Origin: Tremella fuciformis | Taxonomy: Eukaryota; Basidiomycota; Tremellomycetes; Tremellales; Tremellaceae | Direction of reading: 5' to 3' | Assembly (NCBI GenBank): GCA_032768795.1 | Contig: CP136491.1 | Coordinates: 1,984,001-2,048,000 of the forward strand | Length of the DNA: 64,000 nucleotides | Part shown: positions 30,404 through 42,051 of the stretch, piece after piece | How the letters are laid out: each line of letters opens with the position of its first letter | How positions within the stretch are numbered: position 1 is the first letter of the stretch | Position numbers and translations under genes: made by a program | Notes under the pieces: generated by a model | What the model saw: only the letters and a program-made list of their open reading frames with translations | Told to the model about the DNA's origin: nothing | Databases searched by the model: none

Positions 30404-32540
30404 ATGTCCGCCATCGTCATCCAGCAGGCCGCTGCGCCGGGTGAACGAGCCCGCCTCATCTCCTCGTCATCCTATCACAAACATCGCTCGTCATCCTCAT
30501 CTTCCTCGTCTGTCTCTTCAGCATCTGAGTCGATCGACTATGGCACCGTACCCAGTCGTGGGCTTAGGGGAGGCTCAACTGCCCCGCATCCTCTTGGACA
30601 GCCGGGCATCCTTCGATCGGCACCTCTCAAAGATACGATTAGCCCGCTGCGATTTATCCTGACTTTGGTTGGCATATGGAGCGCAAACTTCGTGTTTGCG
30701 TTTCAGGCAAGTGCGGTCCCGACATTGGCGCCGACCATTGGCAGTGGATTCAATCGCGCGGAGCTCGGGACGTATCTAGGCAGCGTCTTTACGCTCGCCA
30801 GCACCGCAGGTCTGTATTCTTGAGCATTGTTTCTGCGGTACCGGCTGACTAGCAGTTATCCCGCTCTTCGGAGTCCTGATGGAGACGCTTGGCCGCCGAT
30901 TCGCGATGCTCACGGCGTGTTTCTTCTTCGGCGTCGGAACTGTGTTTTGCGCGCTTGCTCCGAGTATGGCAGCCCTTATTGGCGCTAGGGCTTTTGGCGG
31001 GGTGAACAGGCTTCCTCACTCAGTGTCGCGTGCAAAGCTGATTAAAGCTCGGCGGCGGTGGATTACTGACCGTGTCTTCAGTCATCACGACCGATCTGGT
31101 GCCGCTGCGGGATCGGGGCATCTATCAAGGTACACATGTCCGCTAACTTGGTTGCATTTCGAGCTGATCACAAGGTGCCATGATGACCGTCTTTGGAGCA
31201 GGGACTATGCTGGGCGGACCTATCGCAGGCATTCTCACTGACAAGCACGGATGGCCGTGGAGCTTCTGGGTCCAGGTTGGTATGGCAGGTTCAGTCCGGT
31301 GAGATAGCTGACAGCAGGTTCCCGTTATCATCTTCTGTGCAACGGCCGTTTCCATTGTCCTGCCCGAGTCGCCTCTTCCCCCGACTCACCCCACTGTCCT
31401 ATCTGGATTGCGCTCAATCGATTGGCTCGGGCTTGTACTCCTTCTCGGATCGGTGTCCAGCCTGATCCTTGGCTTCTCCTTCCACACTTCGTTCTTCCTT
31501 CCCTGGTCTTCGCCAGAGGTTTGGGGCTGTCTGGTCACCGCTGTCATCGGAGGTACTTTGTTTGTGATGGTCGAGCGACGGGTGAAAAGACCTATCATGC
31601 CGCTCGAAGTATTGCGCACCGGTCATGTGCGGGCAATCATGCTGGGCGGCTTCTTTCTCAGTGTCAGCAACCAGGCCTTCGTATGTTCTCAATGTCTACT
31701 CAGCTCATGGACACTCACCGCGCAGATGTATCACATCCCCGTGTACTTCAGCGTCATACTCAACACCTCTACAGCTGAAGCAGGCCTCATCTTGTCGCTG
31801 TGCGGGGGTCTGGGTCTCGCACTCGGGTCTCTTGCAGCCGGCCAATACATCCGACGCGGCGGCAAATACAAGTGGCTCGGCGTGATCTGCCTCATTCCGG
31901 GGGTCACTGCTACTTTCCTTGGATCCTGCTGGACTCCAAGCTGGCCTTGGTGGTCCTACTACGCGACAGTCCTGCCTGGTTGTCTAGGCTATTCAATATT
32001 CCTCGGTGTTACTCTTGTCGCGTTGATCGCGTCGTGCGACAGCCAGTTGATGGTGAGCCGCGTCATGACTCATTCTATTTGAGAGCTAATTGTTCCTAGC
32101 CCAAAGCCACTGCCACTCTTTATAGCATCCGATCTCTCGGTGTCACTCTTGGGGTCTCTCTCGGCGGATCGATCCAAATCGCCTCTTTAACGTCCACCCT
32201 GAAGCATGCGTTCAAGCACTCCAAGACCGTCCGTTTGCCGTCTCAAGAAATTACAGATATCATCAACTCGGTCATTCACTCGAAAGCTTCCATCCGGCGT
32301 CTCTCAGAGCCATATCAATCGATGGCCTTGGATGCGTACGCACACAGTATTCGCGTTGTCTTCTTATTCGCCTTTGTCGTGGCGCTCTGCACGTGGTCGA
32401 CCAGCTTCTTCATCGAGGACATTCCATTGCATGAGGGAGGGAGCAAGCGCAGTAAGATCCGGGGAGCGGCAGGGGTGGTGGACGATCTAGGCGAGGGTCT
32501 GGGGTCGGGAACGGTCGAAGGCGAGACGAGGAGGCGTTAA
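30404..32540 (+). CDS. MFS transporter (DHA2/Vba-like)
   Basis: Seven exons are proposed: 30404-30809, 30856-31001, 31048-31129, 31175-31275, 31318-31680, 31726-32052 and 32100-32540. They total 1866 nt, or 621 aa. A Ser-rich cytosolic N-terminus (residues about 1-70) ends before the first membrane helix. The major-facilitator signature between helices 2 and 3 reads FGVLMETLGRRFAML, and LGGGGLLTVSSVITTDLVP follows. The motif GAGTMLGGPIAGILTDKHGW is typical of the DHA2 drug/amino acid antiporter group, including vacuolar basic amino acid transporters. About 14 hydrophobic segments can be counted. The substrate is not predictable from sequence alone. Membrane location (vacuole or plasma membrane) is inference. 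Confidence 0.9.
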
Positions 32541-32731
32541 AGTGGGCAAGAGGATCTCTGTTCCACTCTTGTCCAATGTTGTCTTTGCATCTATTGCATC
32601 TATTTGCCACCCGGAGTAGCCATGTTTCAGGCACGTGGTGGAGGCGGTCCAAGCTGTGTTCACACATCAAGCGCCTGTGTTTTCGATCACTCTCCTTTGT
32701 CGATTCACCTTTTCTCCCAATCACTCGCACG

Positions 32732-35700
32732 ATGTCTCTATCGAGGCGGCAGCTGGCGGCCGCACTTCTAGGTGAGATGACTGGCGATGCCAGAAAGGCG
32801 CCTGACCTGCAGAATATGATAATGACCCTGACGACCCCACTTATAATCGGTCCGCACGCGACTCCGCTCTATTCATCTCAAACCGTCGGCCAGATCCACC
32901 TCAATTACCACCCCAGCTGAGCCTTGATATCAGACCTTCTAGTATCTACTCAGGTTATGGACATCTCTCCTCCTCTTCAGCTGCTCAGCTACTCGACCGT
33001 AGAAGAAATGATGCCCTTGCGACACTGGATGGGCGTGCCAGGTTTCAAGGCACGCCCGGTGCGGGACTGCCCGTGGAGTCGACAGAGGAGATCGTCGAGC
33101 CTGAAAATGACGGACTTGGAATACCAGAGCATCTGCTGTCCCCTACCGAGACCGAGGCAACCGCTCGTATCCCCCTTCATCGCATCTCCACCGGGGTGGC
33201 GTCGCCTATCTCACCCTCCATCGACTGCCGGTCCATACATCTCGATCGATGGGACCAGAGCGGATCACATTCGCCAGTGGTAGACCTGGGTAGAGTGGAG
33301 GAGATTGACGAGTTTGGCGCAAATGAGGCTCTCAGCGCTGCCGAGCGAGTGCGTCGACTGGCAGAAGGCATCCCGTTGCCCGACACACCCGGCCCGGCTG
33401 TGCGACACTTTCCCGACCCTGCGGCTAGAAATACGATCCGCAGGATGTCACTGGGCGCTGGGCAAGCGACCATGATACCCCTTCCTGAGTCGCCCTCGAG
33501 TACTGTACGACCGTTATCCGCCATGTCGCGACCCATGTCTGGGCTTTCTCGGCCTTACTCTGCTATGAGATTTGACGACATGGTGGATCTGGACGAAAAC
33601 GGCGAGGATGCTCAGCCAAATCCGTTTGCCCTCCCGGCCCCACCAGCTGAGATGGGCAGTCGTTTCGATCCCAAGATATTAGCGCATCGACGAAGACCCA
33701 GCTCTGCCTTGTCTGCCGACACGGGACGCCCGCCTTCTGTTGCCTTCTCGTTGGACCGCGATGGTCGTTATGACGAGCCCATTTCCGCTCGCGGTCCCAT
33801 GGACGCGCAGTTCGGTCCGATCCTTCGCGCCTCCAAGACGTACAGCGAGATTCCGACTGCTGAAGAATTCGGTCGACCACTCTTGCCGTCTCGATATTCC
33901 GCCATGCCCACCTTTCCTTCCCGGAACTCTCTTTTGCGACCGAAGACCCTTCTCATGCCTCGGCCGCTGTCCACTATTGTTCCTCCTCCAAAAATAGAGA
34001 AGAACCGCAATCCTGAAGGTTGGACTGTTGGGGAGAAACCACTCCCTGCTCAGGCGAGAAGCTCGATTTTACTTGGAGCTGATCATGGCGGATGGGGCAA
34101 ATTGGACGTCAATCGGCTCAGGATCGAGCCGCGGGAAGAACATTGGGAAGACGCCGCAGGAGCCAGAGAGTCGCTTGACGGGGTCCCGAAGGATCAGCCT
34201 GACCAGGTTGACCTTGATCAAATGCCCCCGCAGGGACCTCGAGGGCCAGGCAGGCTTTACGTGAGTCTCTGTGAACTGCTGCATTTACCTGGCTGACCAG
34301 CAGGGCACAAGCCTGATGGATCAGCTCGAAACCCGCAAGCAAATGTGGAAAGGCAAGCAAAGGTCTGTTGGTCCTGGTCCGAGAGAGACAGCAGCTGAGC
34401 TGTAGAGTGTTTACAGGGGACAATCGACCATCGATGATGACTCGACCCGGTCATTCACCATCACACTCGATGGACCAACCAATTTCAGAGGGCTCTGGTC
34501 AGCCTTCCCAGCCTGTCTCGCCGAACAAACGCATGTCAACTCAGTTTGATCCGAATCGACCCCCACTATTACAATTCAACTCAAACGGGGATCTGCGTGT
34601 CGCAGCTCGCGACTCAATTGGCCCGGCGGGGTTCGATCGCATGTCCAAATCTCGTTCAGTATTTGGTGTGGATCAGATATGGGAGCGGGAAATGGCGAAG
34701 CTCAAGATTATGCAAGAGGAGAGAGTTGCTGCTGAAACACGAGCCGCTCAACGCGGTGCAGAAGATGCCAAGAAAGGGAGAAAGAAGAATCGCAAGAGTA
34801 AGGAAAAGGCAGAAGACCGAACCCTGCCCCAGCAGGACGAGCACCTTCCTGAAGATGAGGCGACCGGATACTTCGATGAGTCCGACAAGGACCGCCTACG
34901 AGTGCATGACTGGCACGACTCTGCCCCTACTCTGAACTTCCTTCCTCCCACCGGGGAGATACCCTCTCTACCGTCGTTTGAACCGTCGCCTCTTCCCGAC
35001 GAAATGAGGCCGAAGCGCGCAGGAAGCAGAATGGGCCTGGATGACTGGGCTGACTCGTCCGATGACGAGGACCGGCCGCTCTCAAGCATGTCAAGAGCTC
35101 GTCAGAAACCGCCAGCCCGCGAGGCAGGGGATTCGGACGAAGAGGACGTACCGCTGTCAAAATTCGTTCCAACTACCAGTCTTGGCCGGATTACTCGTGG
35201 CATCTTGCAAGCCGATGAAGATTCTGAAGACGAGGAAGGAGATATACCTCTCTCTCAGCTACGAAAATCTCCTGTCAGATCCTCGACAGCAGGTGTGACC
35301 CGTCTTCGCCTGGCTTCACCGTTGGATCTCGGTACCACGTTTGGAAGTGGATCTCTTGGCCTGGACCTGCCATCTGGACCAACGAAGGCGACAGCGAGCC
35401 CAGCGAATAACGAGGATGACGATGTCCCTCTTCTCTTGCGCCGCCAAGTAGGCCAATCCAATATTTCACCGCAAGAGTCAGCACATCCCATCGACGACGA
35501 TTTACCCTTGGCGTATAAAAGAGGAGCGACAACTATGCCTGCTGTGAACCCTCCGGCAGCGCTTATGCCTGGGATTATTCCCCCCTCTGTCGCTTATCCC
35601 CCGATGGCTTACCCATGGGGCACGTTCCCGTACCCGACGATGTCGGTGTACGGAGGAACCATGTCCCTCCCCGCACCTCCGATGGGCTTCGTACAGCCTG

Positions 35701-35813
35701 TTCTGGGGCCCGCAGGTGCCGAGGTCGCCATCGACCGATGGAGGCAGGAAGTGGCTGTTGCCCCTGGGAGTTCGGGGAGCTTGGCAAGCGTCGATGTGCG
35801 TTCGGCTGCCTGA
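32732..35813 (+). CDS. Large Ser/Pro-rich hypothetical protein
   Basis: Exons 32732-32771, 32813-34260, 34304-34362 and 34406-35813 give 2955 nt, or 984 aa. Most of the chain is low-complexity: repeated RPLSAMSRPMSGLSRPYSAM-type segments, and DDEDRPLSSMSRARQ and DSDEEDVPLSKF-type acidic repeats (four or more copies of an acidic stretch followed by PLS/PLL). An ordered block spans two short exons, MDQLETRKQMWKGKQRVF followed by TGDNRPSMM, and looks conserved. A coiled coil (WEREMAKLKIMQEERVAAE) and a basic KKGRKKNRKSKEK stretch follow. The end is Pro/Gly/Met-rich. I do not recognise the family. Composition suggests a phosphorylated scaffold protein. Confidence 0.7.
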
Positions 35814-36300
35814 GCCAAGCATGACATATGTATTTTGACAGCCTTCCTTCCTCGCTCACTGATCCTTTGTCAAGAAACACCGCTCGTGACGCCCGTCTGG
35901 CCTGAAAGGTTAGCATTTTGACGCTGAATCGACCACTCCTTCCTTTGGCAAGTCCGGAGTATCTCGAGCCGACACCAGCTGCAAACTCCAACGCGTCATG
36001 GGGTACCACGGATCTTGGTCATGATTTCTACACTCCGCAAGAAGTCGGGCGGATTGAAGACAGATTCTTGCCGAGCAGAATAAAAGATTGCGAGCTGCTC
36101 CACCAGCCTACCGTCCTGGTGAGGTCAGTGTCCAAAAGGTCCTTTCAGTCGTGTGAAGCCTGTGCACGGCCGAGTGGACAGAAGGCTATGAGAGCACAAC
36201 GTATATATAATTGGGCGATCGCATCGTTTGCTCCTCACTTGACAATATTTCAGAAAGCTCACTACCTGTTGAACAGCTTATAGACTGACCACTGCACGGA
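35814..36300. other. Intergenic
   Basis: No gene recognised. An open frame at 35918-36283 has no supporting features. A TATA-like TATATATAA near 36200 lies about 100 bp upstream of the next ATG. Confidence 0.45.
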
Positions 36301-36775
36301 ATGTCTGACAGTTCCCAGGACAAGGCACCAACTGACGCGGCAGGCGAGACAGAAGTGGAGGTGACCGCTGAGAGCCTCAAGCTGACGGTGAGTGGATTGC
36401 TTTTCGGATCTCTTTCAAGTCTTGTTGATGGGTAAGCTCGAAGGGGTTATCACACGCTTGCGCGAGTCGACTAGCAAGTCTTACCGCCCGACCACAGACC
36501 TGACGGTCGAGACCGGCGTCCAGGCAGCGCGGAAATGGAGAACGCTAGAAGACATTACCATGGCACAGAAGAGTGCCTGCTCTGCCATTGAGAGCATTCT
36601 GCTGTGCCTGCAGCGTGATCTCAAGACTGCTCGCACGACAGGCCTAAGCGAACAAAGTACCGAACGTACGTCCGAACCCAGCTGTCTGACCAACCAGGAG
36701 GTTGTGAAGGTACGCGAAGTCGCGGATGACTGCGAGTTCCAGCTACAAGAGGTAACCACCATGAACGTTACCTGA
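36301..36775 (+). CDS. Small helical protein, unknown
   Basis: Exons 36301-36387 and 36437-36775 (49-nt intron) give 141 aa. The N-terminus is acidic (MSDSSQDKAPTDAAGETEVE). The rest is predicted helical: LEGVITRLREST, then KSACSAIESILLCLQRDLK, then VREVADDCEFQLQEVT. No signal peptide or membrane segment is seen. The layout (short first exon, then a helical body of about 110 aa) resembles the gene at 37649-38090 on the same strand. The two may be diverged paralogues. Function unknown. Confidence 0.55.
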
Positions 36776-37648
36776 CAGATTCCCATACGCACTGTGCAAA
36801 AAGGCCTGGGATCACAATCAACGGGTGACCAAGCTAGACTAGCTACTGTAATGTCGTCCTGGACGTCTTTTCCAGACACATATGTAATTGACAGGTCGTG
36901 ATCGATCATCCCCGCTGTCCTGTATATGCATCGCCTGTGTCTCGACTGATCATGAAAGCCCTTGCTCTGCGCAGGTAAACTTTGAGTGCCCGCTGAATGT
37001 TCCACGGCCGATACCCAAAGATGATTACTTTTCTGAAAATGGTGCTAGGAATGGACGGACCCAGAGACCGGTTTGGCGCGGTCCGCAGAAGGAAGTGCCC
37101 AGGCGGCATCCAGGGCTCTCTGGAAGACGTCTGGATGCTGGAACAACCGGTAAATAAACCATGTTGTGGGCGTCCATGACGTTCCGCTATCCGTTGGCGC
37201 AAGCCAGAGGCGCTGCCGGATTTCAGATCGCGCAGATAGCCAGCCACAGCTTGCGGTCCCGTTGTCGATTTATTGTGCGCGCGAAGAGTGCCGTCCAACC
37301 CGAGCCAAAACAGTCCACGCGCGATGCATTTCGATCAGCGATGGCTCGCACGGGCATTGATGTCATTAGCAGCGTCTGAGCGCGAACCCTGCCGTTTGAG
37401 ACCAGCATTAGGATGCACTCCTTTCTCGATGCCCGACATGTCAGGGCGTTGAGGTGGTCTCGGGACCCCAGCCGATGAGAGGAGAGCGCGGCCAAGACAG
37501 CGGGCATCATTCGGCGACTGAATCTCGTCGTTGCACGCTCTCGCCCCTTCAGAAATCCAAAAGCCGTTTGACGAGGACCGTTTGCCCCATCTCTCAGCTG
37601 CCCATCACACATCGACTCGCAGCGCCAAAAAGCAGCAACGCATCCAGA
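36776..37648. other. Intergenic
   Basis: No supported gene. Open frames on both strands (for example 36888-37157 plus and 36481-37005 minus) overlap the neighbouring gene or lack conserved features. Confidence 0.45.
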
Positions 37649-38090
37649 ATGAGTACCGCTACCAGCTCCCGTACTGCATACACCCCTCAGGATGTGAGTG
37701 GGGGGACCTGGCGACCCCGTTCATCCCTTCTTGTGCAATTCCGCGGCCCGGTCCCTTCGTGAGACTCACTGACCACAGGCGCGTGCATCCATCACCAACC
37801 TGACCGTCGTCAATACCGCCACAACTCACGATACAGTCAGCTTTCACGCTCAAACGGCGCTTGAAGCTCTGACTTACATCTGGGGCAACTCGGGCTTGAG
37901 CAATGAGGCCGCTGTACGCGTCGGCAAGGCCGCACAAAAGATGAGCGATCTCGCCTTTGACTACACCGAAGGCGACCTTTGGCTGGTCTCTCACGAAGTC
38001 ACGGAGGTGAAAACAGCCGCCCGAGTCGCCTTGAGTCATCTCGACTGGGCGTTACAATATGAGGCATGGGTAAGATCGCAACAAGGCTAG
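37649..38090 (+). CDS. Small helical protein, unknown
   Basis: Exons 37649-37693 and 37779-38090 (85-nt intron) give 118 aa. The body is helical: HDTVSFHAQTALEALTYIWG, then SNEAAVRVGKAAQKMSDLAF, then VKTAARVALSHLDWALQYEA. Heptad-like spacing suggests a helical bundle. No signal peptide is visible. It resembles the product of 36301-36775 in layout. Function unknown. Confidence 0.55.
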
Positions 38091-38714
38091 CACGAGCAGG
38101 ACGACCAACAGGGGCAGGACTATGCTTGTCAGTCGCGAGTCCAAAGCAGATAGATAACGATGCATGATCTTTTAGATCTGTCGGCGGGGAACACGAAAAC
38201 ACAAGAACACGAGAATACAAGAAACTGTGGAACTGAAGCGTGCGATGCCAAACCTAAGTGGTTGACCTGAATAACAGGTCTAGGGAGACTTGTCGATCAT
38301 GTCGACCGTCAAGTGATAGATTGTCGACTCTGTCGATGAAGTGGACTCGGGACATCAGAGACACCAGACCCTCTGCAGCCAACATATTGTACTTAAGACT
38401 GCCCTATTTCAGCAGGCGATTGACCGGCGAGGGCACGAGATCTTGCAAACTAGTGCAAGGCGACGCTTGGATGCGCCGCATCACTCATGAACTAGCACAT
38501 TGACCGCTGAGCACATATGTGTCAGCCAAACCAGAAAGCAGACCTTTGGTCCGACTCACTCAGTGCTCGACTCTCAGATCGCCGCCAGTGGCGAGTGGGT
38601 AGGAATGAATCAGGCATGAGTTCCAGAACGGGTGAGCATTTACATGAAGGAGGTATGGACAGAGACATGCAATTCTTCGGATGAGTATCAGTCAGGTATC
38701 GGAAGACAAAGCTC
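38091..38714. other. Intergenic; start of gene-poor region
   Basis: No gene recognised. From here to about 49600 the sequence is visibly less GC-rich and becomes LTR-dominated. Confidence 0.45.
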
Positions 38715-39933
38715 TCAGATGGGAAGACCATTCTCATCCTCGGGAAGCAGAAGCGGGTTTGGATCATGCGGCAGAGCGGGAATTAGCCAAAGCGACACCT
38801 TTCTGGTAGCCGCCGCCTCAGTTGCGTCCCAAGAGCAAGATTCTTCCGTCAAGGTGTAAGGCTTGGGTGCGAAGAGCGAGAACTGGTTCCGACTTAGATT
38901 GTTGTACTCCACTGCAGTGAGACTCTGCCCCTCACGTACAGGCCAGATGTGGAGTGTCGGGGCAACAGTCTGATACCTGGTCAGACAATCGTGCGCGAAG
39001 GTTTTGCAAAAGTCGTCGTCCTCATAGACATCTTGCAGAGATTTGTGCTGATCTTGCAACCACGCACCGGCCATTGTATGGAAGCGTTGCTGCATATCAT
39101 TCACTGTGAACTGGGCAAACAGCGGGTGGATGGGGTGCCAGGCGGAGGCAACCGAGGTGGTGGCCCATCCGGGCAGGACCAGGGTGATGGTCTGGTTGTT
39201 GGGATGGGATATATACCTGCTTCCACTGCGGTTTATGGTGTAGTGGGGAAGGGGCGCAGATCCGTCAGGCAGGAAGAGGATGCTGCTGGCCCAATCTTGC
39301 GGAAGAGAACGAAGAGCAGCTGCAAGATCACTTGTCGGCCAGCGCAATGCTTGCGGCTCATCAAACTCTCGGGCGGTTACAGCCAGATCCAGGTGTTGAC
39401 GCGTGCCCATGTCCATGAGACTCCTTGGCGTGATCAGAGCTGAAAGGCGGTCGTGCAGGATGCTCAGTGCACAACCCTTGGTTGTGCCTTCATTAGTAGA
39501 GGCAACCCTGTTCATCTCAGGCTCCAGATGGCCGTTGAAGATACCCCGCATGATCCAGCACGTCATCTGTTGCAGGAAAGGCCAGGTGTTTGGGTTGACG
39601 CCGACAGTGTCTGGGACTCTTGTAGGGTAGGCATCTCTCTCAATTCCAGTCGACAGGCGTACCGTCACCACAACTTGAGATATATCTGCCTTCGACAAAC
39701 CTAGTTTGCATAGAGTTAATGCTTGGGCGTGACTGCAGCCTGAACCACAGTCGAGGGTTGATGTCCAAGCTTGCATTCATTGGAATTCTAGTAGATGCGC
39801 AATACAGTAATGGCAACAATGTCCAGAGTTCAGGCAAGTCGACTGTTGACTGTGAAAAATGGGAAGGCCGCGTCCACTCCTTTCCGGCGGAGTCCTGCAA
39901 ACCTTTTGTGCCAGACAAAGTACAGTCAACCAA
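38715..39933 (-). CDS. Unknown family, member A (GW / HPLFAQ protein)
   Basis: The 3' exon is clear: 38715 to about 39700, with a frame open up to 39776. An upstream exon in another frame (about 39933-39800) carries STVDLPELWTLLPLLY, matching TVDMPDFL in member B. An intron must lie near 39700-39790, but I could not place it exactly. Shared features with 47973-48989: a short strand ending in LPGW, then HPLFAQ...NDMQ, then DDDFCKTFAHDCL, then EYNNLSRNQFSLFAP, then a terminal VSLWLIPALP. These conserved blocks imply a real protein. No enzyme motif, signal peptide or membrane segment is seen. Function unknown. Confidence 0.6.
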
Positions 39934-40374
39934 CTAGTTATGCGTACCCCCCACTTATGTGTAGCGACTTGGGCTGTCATTTACTCTTCTCTTACATTTG
40001 TCCATAAGATCTCTTGTTAAACGCCGCTAGGACGTCATGGAGCTCAAGAAAAGCACTCTGTAATGCACAGTAGATGCCTACTACATCCTTCTTGTTGCTA
40101 GGCCCAGATTATCCACTGTTGCCCTCATCAACCGCAGCCATGGTGTCGTGCAGAGGTCCCTGAAGTGACACCTCAAAGGCGTTAAAATTGGTCATGTCCA
40201 GGTTGCTCAACAAGCTCTGAGGCCTACGGAGGAGCTTACCCTGGCCAAATACACATGGCACATGGCCCACCTCTGTCTCCCACTTGACATTGCCTTTGCA
40301 CAAGAGCTTGCGGAGGCAATCCGCCCGAGTAAGTCTTTGCTGAACATGGCCAAGAATGGGTCAGACTTTGTCCT
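39934..40374. other. Intergenic
   Basis: No gene recognised. It lies between member A and the first solo LTR. Confidence 0.45.
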
Positions 40375-40783
40375 TGTCACAGGGCCAGGCCAGTTGTTGA
40401 CTGATGGGCCCTCTCACACATGCTCTCTGTCAATCTATCTCTGTTCTCCATGAGATGAGAAGGTGTGTCCTACAGCCTCTTGGGCGTCAGCAACATGGCT
40501 GGGCCATTACTTTCTATCCATAGGACTCATTACCAGGGTGCTAAGGACAGTCTACGGGTGAGAGCTTGTATGTATATCACCCATGCCTTTATCTGCACCG
40601 CCCTGGGCTTTCTCCTTGAAACACAATTGATGAGGCTCAAGCTCTAGAGTTGCCAAGGCTACTCAAGGCTTGTCAAAGCTACTTGAGGATTGACAATATC
40701 CTCACATGTCTGACAGGCCTGCTGGACTGGAATGAAGGTCATAGGCGTGCGTTGGTGATCATGGACATGTGGCAGACGTGACA
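40375..40783 (+). repeat. Solo LTR, family Y
   Basis: 409 bp with TGTCACAGGG...GACGTGACA ends. Flanks are GTCCT (40370-40374) and GTCCA (40784-40788), a 4-of-5 match. It has an internal TATA-like TGTATGTATATC near 40568. Related copies lie at 43754-44400, 44406-45720 (interrupted) and, inverted, 63130-63521. Confidence 0.7.
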
Positions 40784-41074
40784 GTCCAATACTCTCATTC
40801 TAAGGCAGATTTCTAGGCTTTGCAAGCCAGAGACTAAAGCCCTGGGCAACCTTGTTTTACTCTTGTGTACATTCTCATCACTCCACTCTTCAGGTGTGGG
40901 ATCCCCCCTGTTCCTTTGTCACAGGGCAATTGGTGACAGTTGGTCAAGTGTGAATCACCTGCTGGCCATGTGAGAGATGTTTGCCATGTGCATAGGTTGT
41001 TGAGTGCCCGGCATTAAGACCAATAGCTTGGCAACTCTAGAGTCCCAGCGTCTTTGATGAGGTTACAAGGAAAT

Positions 41075-41747
41075 TGTAACAACTCAAACCTGGGGGCCTT
41101 GAGGCTTGGCAACAAGTAGATGGCGGTAGTTGGAATGTGGCAAGCTTGGGCTACACCAAAGGCAAAGGGGTACGACCACTGAACCTGTGGCTTGGTTGGA
41201 CGATGTAGTAGAGTTGACAATCCCTGAAGACCACGGTGTGGATGTTGAGTATCAAACTGCTCAAAGGGTCCCACGGAGATTGTGTGGTGTTGTGGCGAGC
41301 AAAGGTAAAGACAGAGCAAGCAAAGAGGAGCTTGGCACAAGTCTCTAAGACTAGGTGTAACTTGCAATACATTGATCCTTGGGGAGAAGGATCAAGAAGT
41401 AGGCTCTTTATATATGTCTGTGGACTGGGTGGCAAATCCAAGGATGCCAAATCCAAGTGCGCAACCCCTTCACCTGGAGTTGCCACTCACTCTACCTGAC
41501 TTCGGGCTGGTGCCACCTTGGTGCCAGTACGGATTGGCCTGGGTTCCTAGTTCCACTCGGGTTCACCGGGTGTCACCTGAGTTCACCTGGTGTCACCGGG
41601 ATCCCACCTGGCGTCACCTGGCGGTAGACCATCCCAGTGTTCTAGCTTGGAAAGCGAGCCTTTCCGGTATTCCAGCTTGGGGTGTTGCAGTCCGGGTGGG
41701 AAACGGTTGGGGCCTGTATGGGTGGCAATGGTGAACGGATCGTAACA
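41075..41747 (-). repeat. Solo LTR, family Z
   Basis: 673 bp with TGTAACAACT...CGTAACA ends. Flanks GAAAT and AAAAT match at 4 of 5. A second, inverted copy is spread over 45721-47173 with two insertions. A run of CACCTG-like motifs (about 41540-41620) and a TATATAT near 41405 (minus-strand promoter side) are shared by both copies. Confidence 0.7.
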
Positions 41748-41917
41748 AAAATTGACAGACAGAACCTGGTTGATGTCTTCAAGTCCATTCAATAACATTG
41801 GTAAGGCATCTGAGGCTATTTCAAAATGTGTTATTGCCATTCAATTCATGTGGCAACCTCTCCTTACATTTCATAGATTGCTGCATTGATTTGACATGAT
41901 CATAGAGATGGCCTTGG

Positions 41918-41933
41918 CCCCCCCCCCCCCCCC
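41918..41933 (+). repeat. Homopolymer C tract
   Basis: Sixteen C in a row, followed by TCCTCCC, about 120 bp upstream of the orphan gene at 42052. It may be a length-variable site. Confidence 0.9.
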
Positions 41934-42051
41934 TCCTCCCAAGCCCTTTCCCTTCACCTGCAATGCAATATTGACTGTCAAATATTCTCAACGGGTTTTC
42001 AAGAGATTCCCAATCAACCCCAGGTCAAAAAACCTTTCTGCACCCTAAGTG

